In this document: positions 8,962 through 17,180 of the stretch, one piece after another
Layout: every line of letters begins with the position of its first letter
Numbering within the stretch: position 1 is the stretch's first letter
The notes under the pieces: model-generated
Database searches by the model: none
What the model was told of the DNA's origin: nothing
The model's input: the letters and a program-made list of their open reading frames with translations, nothing else
Assembly (NCBI RefSeq): GCF_017329605.1
Contig: NZ_JAFMTY010000003.1
Location: 103,167 to 167,166 of the forward strand
Direction of reading: 5' to 3'
Origin: Alicyclobacillus fructus
Lineage (GTDB): Bacteria > Bacillota > Bacilli > Alicyclobacillales > Alicyclobacillaceae
Length of the DNA: 64,000 nt
Position numbers and translations under genes: made by a program

Positions 8962-10008
8962 ATGTATGTACCTCGCTTTCTTTCCAGTTTGCACGCTGAA
9001 TCGAATCGCTGGGCGATCGCGAGCCTCGTGCACGTCGACGGATCGTCCTACTTGCCCTCCGGTGCGCTTATGGCCTTTCATCCCGACGGCCGCAGCTTGG
9101 GTGTCATTTCGGGAGGATGCCTTGAAGCGGACCTGCGCGCACGGGTGGAGTCCGATGGCGTTTGCGACAGCGCGCAACTTCTCGTCTACGACCTCCGCCG
9201 GACGGACGATCTCGGCTTTGGGCCGGGCGCCGGTTGCGACGGCATTCTCACTGTGCTGCTGGAGCCATGGACCGATGAACTCGCGCGCATGTTTGAAGGC
9301 ATCCAGGCAACGTGGGCCTTACGCAGCGCGGAGGCGGGATGGCCATCTCCGTCGTCCATTCCTCTTGCGCGCGTGCGCCGCGTGTGGCATCGGGGGCTCG
9401 GCTGCGTAACGGTCATGTGCGATGTCGGCGGTCATCTCGTGGCTCGCTACAGCGTTCCCGTTAAACCTGTGATAGGCGTGCCTGCCGAAACCGAATGGGA
9501 TGTGTACTATGAGCCTCGTCCGCGTCTGGTGATCTTTGGAGCTGGGCCGGATGTGCCGCCGATTGTGTCTCTCGCCCACCGCGCGGGGTTCGACGTTGTC
9601 GTGTGGGATTGGCGGGACGAGCTCCTTCGCCGGGCGCGCTTTCCGCATGCAAAGCTCCTTCTGACAAGCACCGACGAAGCTGTCGCGGCAGCCGAAGTAT
9701 CTCCCTACGATCACGTCCTCGTGATCACGCATCAGTATGAGCGCGATCTCACGATTTTGCGCCACCTTGCTCGCGTTTCACCGTTCTACACGGGGCTCCT
9801 CGCATCGCGCAAGCGCGCAGCGCGAATGCTCTCTGATCTTCCGGCTGGGTACCGCGTTCACGCGCCGGTGGGAGTGCCCATCGGTGCAGAAGGGCCCGAC
9901 GAGATCGCCGTCAGTATCGTCGCAGAACTCATTGACACCCAAAGTGGGCGTAGGCATGCTCACGCCCGCGGCGTTCCGATGGATACGGCGGAGGCGGGAT
10001 GGAAATGA
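8962..10008 (+). CDS. pucA: XdhC/CoxI-family xanthine dehydrogenase maturation factor
   Basis: Maturation factor that in this family delivers and sulfurates the molybdenum cofactor for xanthine dehydrogenase; not a catalytic subunit. The N-terminal XdhC_CoxI domain (about residues 10-80) contains SYLPSGALMAF and SGGCLEADL. The C-terminal Rossmann-like XdhC_C domain starts at RLVIFGAGPDVPPI near residue 190. The open frame begins further upstream, but the ATG at 8962 follows AAGGTGAG and starts the conserved region (MYVPRFLSSLHAE), so it is chosen (348 residues). It is the first gene of an operon in the B. subtilis order pucA-B-C-D-E and overlaps pucB. Confidence 0.88.
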   Translation: MYVPRFLSSLHAESNRWAIASLVHVDGSSYLPSGALMAFHPDGRSLGVISGGCLEADLRARVESDGVCDSAQLLVYDLRRTDDLGFGPGAGCDGILTVLLEPWTDELARMFEGIQATWALRSAEAGWPSPSSIPLARVRRVWHRGLGCVTVMCDVGGHLVARYSVPVKPVIGVPAETEWDVYYEPRPRLVIFGAGPDVPPIVSLAHRAGFDVVVWDWRDELLRRARFPHAKLLLTSTDEAVAAAEVSPYDHVLVITHQYERDLTILRHLARVSPFYTGLLASRKRAARMLSDLPAGYRVHAPVGVPIGAEGPDEIAVSIVAELIDTQSGRRHAHARGVPMDTAEAGWK

Positions 10009-10616
10009 AAGTCGTCGGCGTGTATCTCGCAGCCGGTCGCAGCACACGAATGGGCTGTGACAAGCTGTCGTTGCCGCTCGGGGATGCCGCACTCGGCGAG
10101 TGGGGGCTGCGGTCGCTCCTGCAGAGCGCGGTCAACGAGGTGGTCTGGGTTCAAACCCAGCGCTCTCCATTGACCGCACCACTCCGTGTCAAGCCGATAC
10201 ACGTTCGCGCCATGCCCGTCGGTCTGCCGTTGTCGGCATCCGTGCGCTGTGGGGTCGAAGCTGCACACGATTTAGGCGCAGATGCGCTCCTCTTCGCCCT
10301 TGCCGATCAGCCCTTCGTGACGTCCGCCCTGTTGGACGATCTCGTCCACGCGCTCTCGCGACATGCCGAAGCGGTGTATGTCTCGTTTGGCCACGGCCCG
10401 CCAACGCCGCCCCTCATCGTGCGAACTGAGTTTGTTTGGAAGCTTCGCGCCGAACTCGCGGGCGATCGCGGTTTAGGTCCCCTGCTCGCCGGTCGGCGAG
10501 CGCTAAGCGTGCGCAGGGCTCTGTACGACACGACTTTGCTCTTGGACGTGGACACGCCGGAGGATTACGAGCGCGCAAAGTCGCTCTGCATGGCGGTAGG
10601 GGGGAGATGGACGTGA
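9999..10616 (+). CDS. pucB: MobA/MocA-like molybdenum cofactor nucleotidyltransferase
   Basis: Nucleotidyltransferase of the GT-A fold expected to add CMP to molybdopterin for xanthine dehydrogenase. The N-terminal signature VYLAAGRSTRMGCDKLSLP is the NTP-binding loop with its Lys. FALADQPFV near residue 105 holds the metal-binding Asp. Length 205 equals B. subtilis PucB as I recall it. GGAGG at 9990-9994 could serve ATG 9999 or ATG 10005; the difference is two residues. It overlaps pucA upstream, and its stop codon overlaps the pucC start. Confidence 0.88.
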   Translation: MEMKVVGVYLAAGRSTRMGCDKLSLPLGDAALGEWGLRSLLQSAVNEVVWVQTQRSPLTAPLRVKPIHVRAMPVGLPLSASVRCGVEAAHDLGADALLFALADQPFVTSALLDDLVHALSRHAEAVYVSFGHGPPTPPLIVRTEFVWKLRAELAGDRGLGPLLAGRRALSVRRALYDTTLLLDVDTPEDYERAKSLCMAVGGRWT

Positions 10617-11455
10617 TGGAGCCGCGCGTCTGGCTGCCGACGTCTCTCGCCGAGGCGTGGGCGTGTAAGCGGACATTGGGAGACAGCGCCTGCTACGTGG
10701 CTGGCTCGACGTGGCTGCAGTTGCGCGCCGCGTCGGGGGATACCGTGCCGAGCGAATGGATCTGCGTCGACGAGATCGCCGACGAACGCGACGTGCCTGT
10801 TGAAGTCGACTCCACTCTCCACGTGGGGCTGCGGGTGACCTTGGCAGAGGTGATCCGAAGCTCGGCGGTCCGCAGACATTGGCCTCATCTGCACCAGGTG
10901 TGTCGCTTCGTCGGTGCACCTGCGTTGCGCGAGCAGGCCACGGTGGTTGGGAACCTCGTGGCACAGGGCGACTTGGTGCCGTATCTCCTTGTTTCCGGAG
11001 CAAGTTTGCTCTCTTGGAATGAAGGCGCGATTGAAGAGAAGTCGGTTTCGGAATGGTTGACGTTCCGTGGCGCCACCTCCGATGCGTTGGTAAGCAGAGT
11101 GAAGATTCCGAAAGAACTAGAACACGTCCGGTTCTTCATGCGCAAAGTCGGGCGCCGGGCTGGTTTCCAACCAGCACTCGTGACCATTGCCGCCTCGCTG
11201 GAGAACGATGATTCCGGGGTGATCGACGACCTGCGCGTGGCCGTCGGCGGGGGAGTACACTGGCCGCACAGGCTCCCGCAGGTCGAAGCTCTGGTTCGCG
11301 GAGAGCGACTGCGCCCGTCTCTCTTGCGTGAGCTTCACCGCATGATTCAGTCGGAAATGCGGACCTATGACGACGCGTTTGCCACTGCGGAATATCGGCG
11401 AGTCGTGGTGGCGAATCTGGTGACCGCGTTCGTTGCAAGCGCGCTGGAGGGGTGA
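10616..11455 (+). CDS. pucC: Xanthine dehydrogenase FAD-binding subunit
   Basis: FAD subunit of the molybdenum hydroxylase oxidising hypoxanthine and xanthine to urate. It belongs to the CoxM/CutM family. The FAD-contacting region CYVAGSTWLQLRA is near the N-terminus, and the second region is HQVCRFVGAPALREQATVVGNLV. A CO_deh_flav C-terminal domain follows. A longer in-frame ORF exists, but the ATG at 10616 overlaps the pucB stop (TGATG) and lies 9 bases after GGGGGGAG, giving 279 residues (PucC about 277). Electrons pass from molybdenum (PucD) through the 2Fe-2S centres (PucE) to this FAD. Confidence 0.9.
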   Translation: MEPRVWLPTSLAEAWACKRTLGDSACYVAGSTWLQLRAASGDTVPSEWICVDEIADERDVPVEVDSTLHVGLRVTLAEVIRSSAVRRHWPHLHQVCRFVGAPALREQATVVGNLVAQGDLVPYLLVSGASLLSWNEGAIEEKSVSEWLTFRGATSDALVSRVKIPKELEHVRFFMRKVGRRAGFQPALVTIAASLENDDSGVIDDLRVAVGGGVHWPHRLPQVEALVRGERLRPSLLRELHRMIQSEMRTYDDAFATAEYRRVVVANLVTAFVASALEG

Positions 11456-11458
11456 GCG

Positions 11459-13804
11459 GTGGATCGCGACCAACTTCGCAGCTTACCGACATGGATTCCG
11501 CGCCCGGATGGCTGGGAAAAGGCCCGCGGACGTATGAGGTATCTCACGGATCTGCATCATCCCGGCATGCTGATTGGCGGCGTGCTCCGAAGCGACTACC
11601 CGCATGCGCGCATTCGACATATCGACACGTCTCGTGCGCTGCAGATCCCAGGGGTTCGCGCTGTGCTCACATGGCGCGACGTCCCGGGGCTGAATCGATA
11701 TGGCATTGTCATCCAGGACCAACCTGTTTTCTGTGAGGACCGCGTTCGATACGTGGGAGACGTGATCGCGGCGGTCGCGGCGGATTCCCATTCCTCGCTC
11801 GAACAAGCGCTCGCGGCCATCCAGGTGGTATACGAGCCTCTTCCGGTGGTCTCCCAGCCAGAGGAAGCGCTCAGGAGAACGTCCGTCAAACTGCATCCGA
11901 CAGGCAATCTGTTGCATCGCAGGACATTTTCGCGCGGCGACGTGAAACAAGGGTTTGCCGCGTCGGCCGTGGTGGTCGAAGCGGTGTATGAGACGCCCCG
12001 CCAAATGCATACCTACATGGAGACTGAGGGCGGCCTGTGTATACCCGAGCCGGACGGATCACTCACGTTGTATGCTCCAACGCAACACGGATATGGCGAT
12101 CGCGCCCAGTTGGCCCGCATCCTTGGCTGGCCTGAGGAACGCATTCGCATCGTGTCGAGCCCCATCGGTGGTTCGTTCGGGGGCAAAGATGAGCTGAACG
12201 TCCAACCGTATCTGGCGCTGCTCGCGCTTTCAACCGGGATGCCCGTGAAAATTCATCAATCCCGGGCGGAGTCCGTTCGTTCGGGGCTGAAGCGCCATCC
12301 CATGCGAATTTGGATGCGCACAGGAGCCTCTCGCGACGGCCGTATCCTCGCGCACGACGTGCGCATCGTGGCCGACACGGGCGCGTACGCGACGCTGGGC
12401 CCGGCGGTGCTTGATTTCGCGGTGGAGCATGCCACCGGTCCTTACGTCATCGATCACGTCCGCGTGCGCGGTTACTCGGTGCATACCAATTGCGGCGTGG
12501 CCGGAGAGTTTCGCGGCTTCGGCGGGAACCAGGTGACGTTTGCACTTGAAGGACAGATGGACCGATTGGCGGACGCATTGGGGATGGATCCGCTCGAGGT
12601 GCGCAGGCGCAACTTTCGCGCCACTTCGGATCGCGGGCCACTTGGCCAAACCATTGCGCCGACGGAAGGCGCGGACGAAGTCCTCGCCTTTGTGGAGCGG
12701 AAGCGAGCGGAGGTTCAGTCGCGGCATGCCCCGTCCAGCGCATCCGCCTATCATCGCCGAGGGGTCGGCATCGCTGTCACGATGCACGGCGGGGGCCTGG
12801 GGCTGCGGCGGCCGGATCACACAGGAGGTCGGGTGCGCTTGACGCGTCATGGGAAGATTGAACTCGCGTTTGGGTTTGAGGAGTGCGGTCAAGGCGTGAT
12901 TGCCGCGATTCCGCTCCTGGCCGCGGAGGTGCTCGATTGTGCGGTCGAAGACGTGGAGGTGGTGCTCGGCGATACGTCTCGGGTGCCCCGATCAGGTTCA
13001 TCCACGGCCTCTCGGGCGACGGGCATGGTGTGGCACACGCTCAAGCGTATTCGACCCGACTGGGAGTCGAAGATGTTGTCCATCGCGGCTCGTGTTGCCG
13101 AGCGCCGCGAGTCAGACCTCCGCCTGGGACCCGGTGGTGTGCACGAGCGCAACGCCGGGCGTCTCGTCGCGTCGTACTCCGATATCGCCGCCGCTGCAGG
13201 AGATGATTTGCCGGAGGTCGAGATTGCATCCCATTTTCCCGTGACGCCGGATACGTGGGCTCAGGATGGCGCTCACTACCTCTATTCGTTCGCCGGGGTG
13301 GTGGCCGAGGTCGACGTGGATCTGCTGACTGCAGAAGTGCGCGTGACCGGCCTGCACCAAGGGGTGTGGGCTGGCAGAGTGGTGAACCCGATGGGGTATG
13401 TGGGGCAGATTGAAGGCGGTGGCGTTATGGGGCTGGGATTTGCGCTCATGGAAGATGCGCTGATGGAAGAGGGGCGTTACGTCACGCGCAACCTGGACAC
13501 GTATCTGATTCCGACGGCGTTGGATGTGCCGGAGATGGAACTAGACGCTATCATCCCAAAGATGGAGGACGATCACGGACCGCGTGGCGTGGGGGAGATC
13601 GGCACGGTGGCCGTTGCACCGGCGATTGCGGCGGCCATTCACGACGCGACAGGCGTGTGGATTACGGCGTTGCCGGTTCGTCAGGATGTACTGCTCGCCG
13701 AGATGGCGAAGAGGGGGGAGACCTTGTGGCGGTGGATGCCAAGCGATGCCTCGAAGGAATGGACGTCCTGGGGCCGGGAGCGGATCGCGTCGAGTTCGTC
13801 CTGA
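11459..13804 (+). CDS. pucD: Xanthine dehydrogenase molybdopterin-binding catalytic subunit
   Basis: Catalytic subunit of 781 residues. The Ald_Xan_dh_C small domain (about residues 20-130, RYLTDLHHPGMLIGGVLRS) is followed by the molybdopterin-binding part. That part contains PIGGSFGGKDE (MCD motif), NCGVAGEFRGFGGNQ around the substrate-facing Arg, and a C-terminal DDHGPRGVGEIGT, where the Glu is the catalytic base in this family. The start is a GTG at 11459, 6 bases after GGAGGGG, three bases after the pucC stop. It overlaps pucE by 79 bases in another frame. The position in a puc operon with uricase nearby supports xanthine or hypoxanthine over other aldehydes. Confidence 0.92.
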   Translation: MDRDQLRSLPTWIPRPDGWEKARGRMRYLTDLHHPGMLIGGVLRSDYPHARIRHIDTSRALQIPGVRAVLTWRDVPGLNRYGIVIQDQPVFCEDRVRYVGDVIAAVAADSHSSLEQALAAIQVVYEPLPVVSQPEEALRRTSVKLHPTGNLLHRRTFSRGDVKQGFAASAVVVEAVYETPRQMHTYMETEGGLCIPEPDGSLTLYAPTQHGYGDRAQLARILGWPEERIRIVSSPIGGSFGGKDELNVQPYLALLALSTGMPVKIHQSRAESVRSGLKRHPMRIWMRTGASRDGRILAHDVRIVADTGAYATLGPAVLDFAVEHATGPYVIDHVRVRGYSVHTNCGVAGEFRGFGGNQVTFALEGQMDRLADALGMDPLEVRRRNFRATSDRGPLGQTIAPTEGADEVLAFVERKRAEVQSRHAPSSASAYHRRGVGIAVTMHGGGLGLRRPDHTGGRVRLTRHGKIELAFGFEECGQGVIAAIPLLAAEVLDCAVEDVEVVLGDTSRVPRSGSSTASRATGMVWHTLKRIRPDWESKMLSIAARVAERRESDLRLGPGGVHERNAGRLVASYSDIAAAAGDDLPEVEIASHFPVTPDTWAQDGAHYLYSFAGVVAEVDVDLLTAEVRVTGLHQGVWAGRVVNPMGYVGQIEGGGVMGLGFALMEDALMEEGRYVTRNLDTYLIPTALDVPEMELDAIIPKMEDDHGPRGVGEIGTVAVAPAIAAAIHDATGVWITALPVRQDVLLAEMAKRGETLWRWMPSDASKEWTSWGRERIASSSS

Positions 13805-14256
13805 ATGGAAAGCTGGTGATGGTGAAGGCGCCGCCCTGTACGCCGCTCGTGCGCGTGTTGCGGGACGAACTTGGAATGATGGGCACCAAGATTTCGTGCG
13901 GGATCGGAAGATGTGGAGCTTGCACCGTCGAGGTGGATGGGCGCCCCGCACTCGCCTGCATGACGCCGGTGTTTCGGCTGCGGGGGCGGTCTGTGGTCAC
14001 CATCGAAGGCGCGGGCGATCCCGAAACTGACCGCATTGTGCATGCGTTTGTGGAGGAAGGGGCCCTTCAGTGTGGCTACTGCACGCCGGGAATGGTAATG
14101 GCGGTTCGGGCTCTGCTTCACGCCTTGCCGTCGCCAAGCGAAGAGGATATACGCGCTTGGCTGTCCGGAAACCTGTGCCGATGCACCGGATATCTACCGA
14201 TTCTGCGCGCGGTGCGACGTGTGATTGAGGAAACGGACTACAGGGACAAAGGATAG
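13726..14256 (+). CDS. pucE: Xanthine dehydrogenase 2Fe-2S subunit
   Basis: Iron-sulfur subunit with two 2Fe-2S domains. The plant-ferredoxin-like N-terminal domain has CGIGRCGACTVEVDG (the cluster Cys pattern). The C-terminal four-helix domain has CGYCTPGMVM and LCRCTGY. The open frame starts at 13657, but GTG 13726 is 6 bases after GGGGGGAG and gives 176 residues, near B. subtilis PucE (173). The coding start lies inside the 3' end of pucD, so the two are probably translationally coupled. It is last in the pucABCDE operon. Confidence 0.92.
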   Translation: MAVDAKRCLEGMDVLGPGADRVEFVLNGKLVMVKAPPCTPLVRVLRDELGMMGTKISCGIGRCGACTVEVDGRPALACMTPVFRLRGRSVVTIEGAGDPETDRIVHAFVEEGALQCGYCTPGMVMAVRALLHALPSPSEEDIRAWLSGNLCRCTGYLPILRAVRRVIEETDYRDKG

Positions 14257-14275
14257 CGGCCGGAAACATGACAGT

Positions 14276-14295
14276 GGGCCGCTGGAAGGCGGCCC
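14276..14295. terminator. Convergent hairpin between pucE and allC
   Basis: GGGCCGC (14276-14282) and GCGGCCC (14289-14295) form a 7-bp stem between convergent genes. There is no clear T run on either strand, so termination here is only probable. Confidence 0.4.
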
Positions 14296-14319
14296 GCGTC
14301 GCTGACAAGGGCGCTTGGG

Positions 14320-15597
14320 TTAAGGGAGATACGACTCGTACGCCAGCGCGTAGAGCACGCGGATGAGGACCTCGATTCCGCGCCCGAGCGCGTCGCTCGA
14401 TGTGAATTCATCCGGCGCATGGCTGACGCCGCCTCGACTCGGGACAAAAATCATCCCGCACGGCACGCTGCCAGCAAACGTCTGCGCGTCGTGGCCCGCT
14501 CCACTGAGAACGGGCATGGAGCTCCATCCCGCGTCGTTGCCGGCGCTGGAGATCAATGCGATGATGGATGGATCCATCGGCACGGGGGCCTGATTCATCC
14601 ATGAGGTCAAGCGCACCGATGCTCGGCGCTCGGCGGCGATATTCGAGCACACGCTTTCGATTTCGCAGGCAAACAGATCAAGCTGCCGTTCGGAGGGATG
14701 GCGCACATCTAAGGAAAATGTCACCCGTCCAGGGATGACGTTGACCGCGTTAGGTTCGACATGCCACTGTCCCGCCGTCAGCGTAAGGTCTGGAATGGCC
14801 GCGGCCCGTTCGAGCAGTTCGTTCAGCAGACTGCAAGCGCATGCCATCGCATCGACTCTCGCTTGCATCGACACCGTCCCCGCGTGCCCCGCGCGTCCCA
14901 CGACTTCGATCCCATATCGCCGCTGGCCGACGATCGCCGTGACGACACCAATATCCACGCCGGCCTCTTCGAGCTTCGAGCCTTGCTCCACGTGAAGTTC
15001 CACATAGGCGCCGACCGGTTGTCGGGATCGCCGGGATGCGGGAGGTAGATTCGCGTTCCGCATGGCGCGCTCGATGTCGATCCCGTCCTCATCGAGCACG
15101 CGAGGCAGGGGAGTTGGTTCGCGGCCTTCTGCCGCCGCCAAGGCGTTCGACGATCCCCAAAAGGCGACGGGGAAGCGCACCCCCTCTTCTTCCGCAAAGG
15201 ACACGACATCCAACGGCAAGTGGGGCGGGCCGTAAGTGGCTCGCAGCCAACTGACTGCGATGAGACTAGCCACGATTCCGGCAGCGCCGTCAAAGCATCC
15301 GCCTTGGCGGACCGTGTCCACGTGAGAGCCTGTGAGGATGCGGCGTCCACCGGGAGAGGCCGGTTCGGAGCGGCCGTAGAGGTTGCCCACGTCGTCCCAG
15401 AACGTCAGGAGTCCTCTGGACGTCATCTCTCGTTCCAACCACGCCTGTGCCTCCCGCCACGCGGGGGTGTAGACGAGGCGCGTGATACCGCCCTCCGGCA
15501 CGCTGCCGAATTGGGCCAACGAATGCAGCAGTTGCACCGCTTCGTGGCCCAAGGACTGCGCGTTGGGCCGCAAGTTCGGTTTGTGAGAAATGGACAT
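14320..15597 (-). CDS. allC: Allantoate amidohydrolase (M20 family, carbamoylase type)
   Basis: Hydrolyses allantoate to ureidoglycine, CO2 and ammonia (AllC/PucF type). Metal-binding M20 motifs are TGSHVDTVRQGGCFDGAAG (His and Asp ligands) near residue 75, FAEEEGVRFP (Glu pair), and HVEQGSKLE. The C-terminal SGAGHDAQTFA holds the last His, and RAGHAGTVSMQAR is the dimerisation/substrate segment. The ORF is open upstream, but ATG 15597 follows AAAGGGCG and is 4 bases after the allB stop (425 residues). N-carbamoyl-amino-acid hydrolases are close relatives; the allantoinase partner and the uricase genes make allantoate the likely substrate. Confidence 0.88.
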   Translation of the reverse strand: MSISHKPNLRPNAQSLGHEAVQLLHSLAQFGSVPEGGITRLVYTPAWREAQAWLEREMTSRGLLTFWDDVGNLYGRSEPASPGGRRILTGSHVDTVRQGGCFDGAAGIVASLIAVSWLRATYGPPHLPLDVVSFAEEEGVRFPVAFWGSSNALAAAEGREPTPLPRVLDEDGIDIERAMRNANLPPASRRSRQPVGAYVELHVEQGSKLEEAGVDIGVVTAIVGQRRYGIEVVGRAGHAGTVSMQARVDAMACACSLLNELLERAAAIPDLTLTAGQWHVEPNAVNVIPGRVTFSLDVRHPSERQLDLFACEIESVCSNIAAERRASVRLTSWMNQAPVPMDPSIIALISSAGNDAGWSSMPVLSGAGHDAQTFAGSVPCGMIFVPSRGGVSHAPDEFTSSDALGRGIEVLIRVLYALAYESYLP

Positions 15598-15601
15598 GCT
15601 T

Positions 15602-16996
15602 TCACGCCCTTTCCGCATGAGATGAGTGTGCGGACCGAATCCATTGGCCAATGCCTGCGGTTGGAAACGTGGGATCTCCGTGTGCCTGATACACCAAATG
15701 GCCACGGCACCACGTTTGCACCACGCGCGAAGAGAACGTCCGGCCGATATACGGGCTGTGGGGGTGGCGTTGGAACAGGTGTTCGGACCTCAGTGTATAG
15801 CTCTCGGCCGGGTTGATGATGGCGAGATCGGCGTCGGATCCAATTTGAATCACGCCTTTTCGGGGATATACGCCCAGCCGCTTGGCGGGATGCGTGGCGG
15901 TGAGGCGGGCCACGTCCACAAGTCGCAGTCCTTGGCGCAGTCCTTCGTCGAGCATGACCTCAAGGGTGGATTGTCCTCCGGCGATTCCGCCCCAAACGTC
16001 GAAGTAATTGCCGGATGCGGACCGTTTCATGTCCATTGGACACGGCGAGTGATCCGAAGCGACGTCGTCAATGAGCCCGCGACGCAGGAGATCCCAAAGT
16101 GCGAGGCGCGTCTGTTCATCGCGGAGGGGTGGTGCGCACTTGGCCACGGGTCCGAGTCGTTCAAAGTCGTCGACGGTCAGCGCAAGGTAGTGAGGGCATG
16201 TTTCCAGTGTCACGTCCAAACCCTTTCGCTTGGCCTCTTGAACTCGATGCACAGACTCTGGGGTGCTGATATGTACGAAATGCAGTCGGCAGCCCGTCGC
16301 CTCGGCAAGCGTGAGAGCTCGTTGCACCGCCTCCAACTCAACCTCCGGGGGCCGCGAGGCTGCATAGTCGCGGGCCGTCAGGCGCCCCTCCCGTTCCAAC
16401 TGACTCCTGATTGCGTCGGCAATGGCCCCGTTCTCCGCGTGCAAGAGCAAGGGAAGGCCCACCCTGGCCAGAATGCGCATCCCTTCATACAACGTTGCGT
16501 CATCCACTTGCACATAGCCGTGGTCTGCGCTGGGACCACCTGGCGCGGATAGGAACGCCTTGAATCCGAGAACGCCTGCGTCGGCGAGCGGCTCGAGCTG
16601 ATCCAAGCGATGAGGCACCAGCCCGCCCCAGAACGCGAAGTCTATGACGGACTTACCCGTTGCGCACGCTTTCTTCTCCATGAGCGCCGAGGGGTCGATC
16701 GTCGGAGGGACGCCATTCAACGGCATATCCACGAACAGTGTGCACCCTCCTGCGGCCAGCGCGCGGGAGCCTGTCTCAAATCCCTCCCAGTCGGTGCCCG
16801 GTTCGTTGAGGTGCACGTGTGCGTCGATGACGCCGGGCATCACCCAGTGTCCCGATACGTCCACCTGCACCTCCGCGCGGCCATCAATGGAGCCCATCGC
16901 CGCAATCCGCCCATTGGTAATGGCTAAATCCATCATCAGCGCACTGGATTCCGTCACGACGAGCCCGTTGCGCAGAATCACGTCGTACACTGGCAT
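15602..16996 (-). CDS. allB: Allantoinase
   Basis: Opens the hydantoin ring of allantoin to give allantoate. This is a 464-residue cyclic amidohydrolase with metal ligands DAHVHLNEPG (His60, His62), the carbamylated Lys146 in VLGFKAFLSAPGG, HAENG, VHIST and the Asp in SDHSPC. The allantoinase-type HVHLNEPGTDWEGF loop distinguishes it from the dihydropyrimidinase at 25.1 kb. It is first of a two-gene minus-strand operon with allC, divergent from pucR across a 184-base gap, as expected for PucR control. The final product of the pair is ureidoglycine; no ureidoglycine aminotransferase (PucG) is visible in the window. Confidence 0.93.
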   Translation of the reverse strand: MPVYDVILRNGLVVTESSALMMDLAITNGRIAAMGSIDGRAEVQVDVSGHWVMPGVIDAHVHLNEPGTDWEGFETGSRALAAGGCTLFVDMPLNGVPPTIDPSALMEKKACATGKSVIDFAFWGGLVPHRLDQLEPLADAGVLGFKAFLSAPGGPSADHGYVQVDDATLYEGMRILARVGLPLLLHAENGAIADAIRSQLEREGRLTARDYAASRPPEVELEAVQRALTLAEATGCRLHFVHISTPESVHRVQEAKRKGLDVTLETCPHYLALTVDDFERLGPVAKCAPPLRDEQTRLALWDLLRRGLIDDVASDHSPCPMDMKRSASGNYFDVWGGIAGGQSTLEVMLDEGLRQGLRLVDVARLTATHPAKRLGVYPRKGVIQIGSDADLAIINPAESYTLRSEHLFQRHPHSPYIGRTFSSRVVQTWCRGHLVYQAHGDPTFPTAGIGQWIRSAHSSHAERA

Positions 16997-17146
16997 CGTC
17001 CTTTCATGTAGATGTAAATGATCATGACAAATAGCGGATTTGAACCCATTGTAGTCAGATGAATGTGAGAAAATCGATAGAACGCATACTCAAATTGCGA
17101 GGAAATCATCGTATAATTCGCATATAGCCGTTGGGTTCCTGATTTG

Positions 17147-17167
17147 TGCGTTATGTTTTATAACACA
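17147..17167. promoter_or_regulatory. Palindrome just upstream of pucR
   Basis: TGCGTTAT (17147-17154), loop GTTTT, ATAACACA (17160-17167): one mismatch in eight pairs. It ends immediately before the AAGGGGGAA ribosome site of pucR. It may be an autoregulatory operator or an mRNA hairpin. Confidence 0.4.
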
Positions 17168-17180
17168 AGGGGGAAGCGCA

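Noticed and set aside
16997..17180. Exact PucR box as described in B. subtilis
   Set aside because: No clear match to the remembered consensus; only the local palindrome was kept as a candidate.
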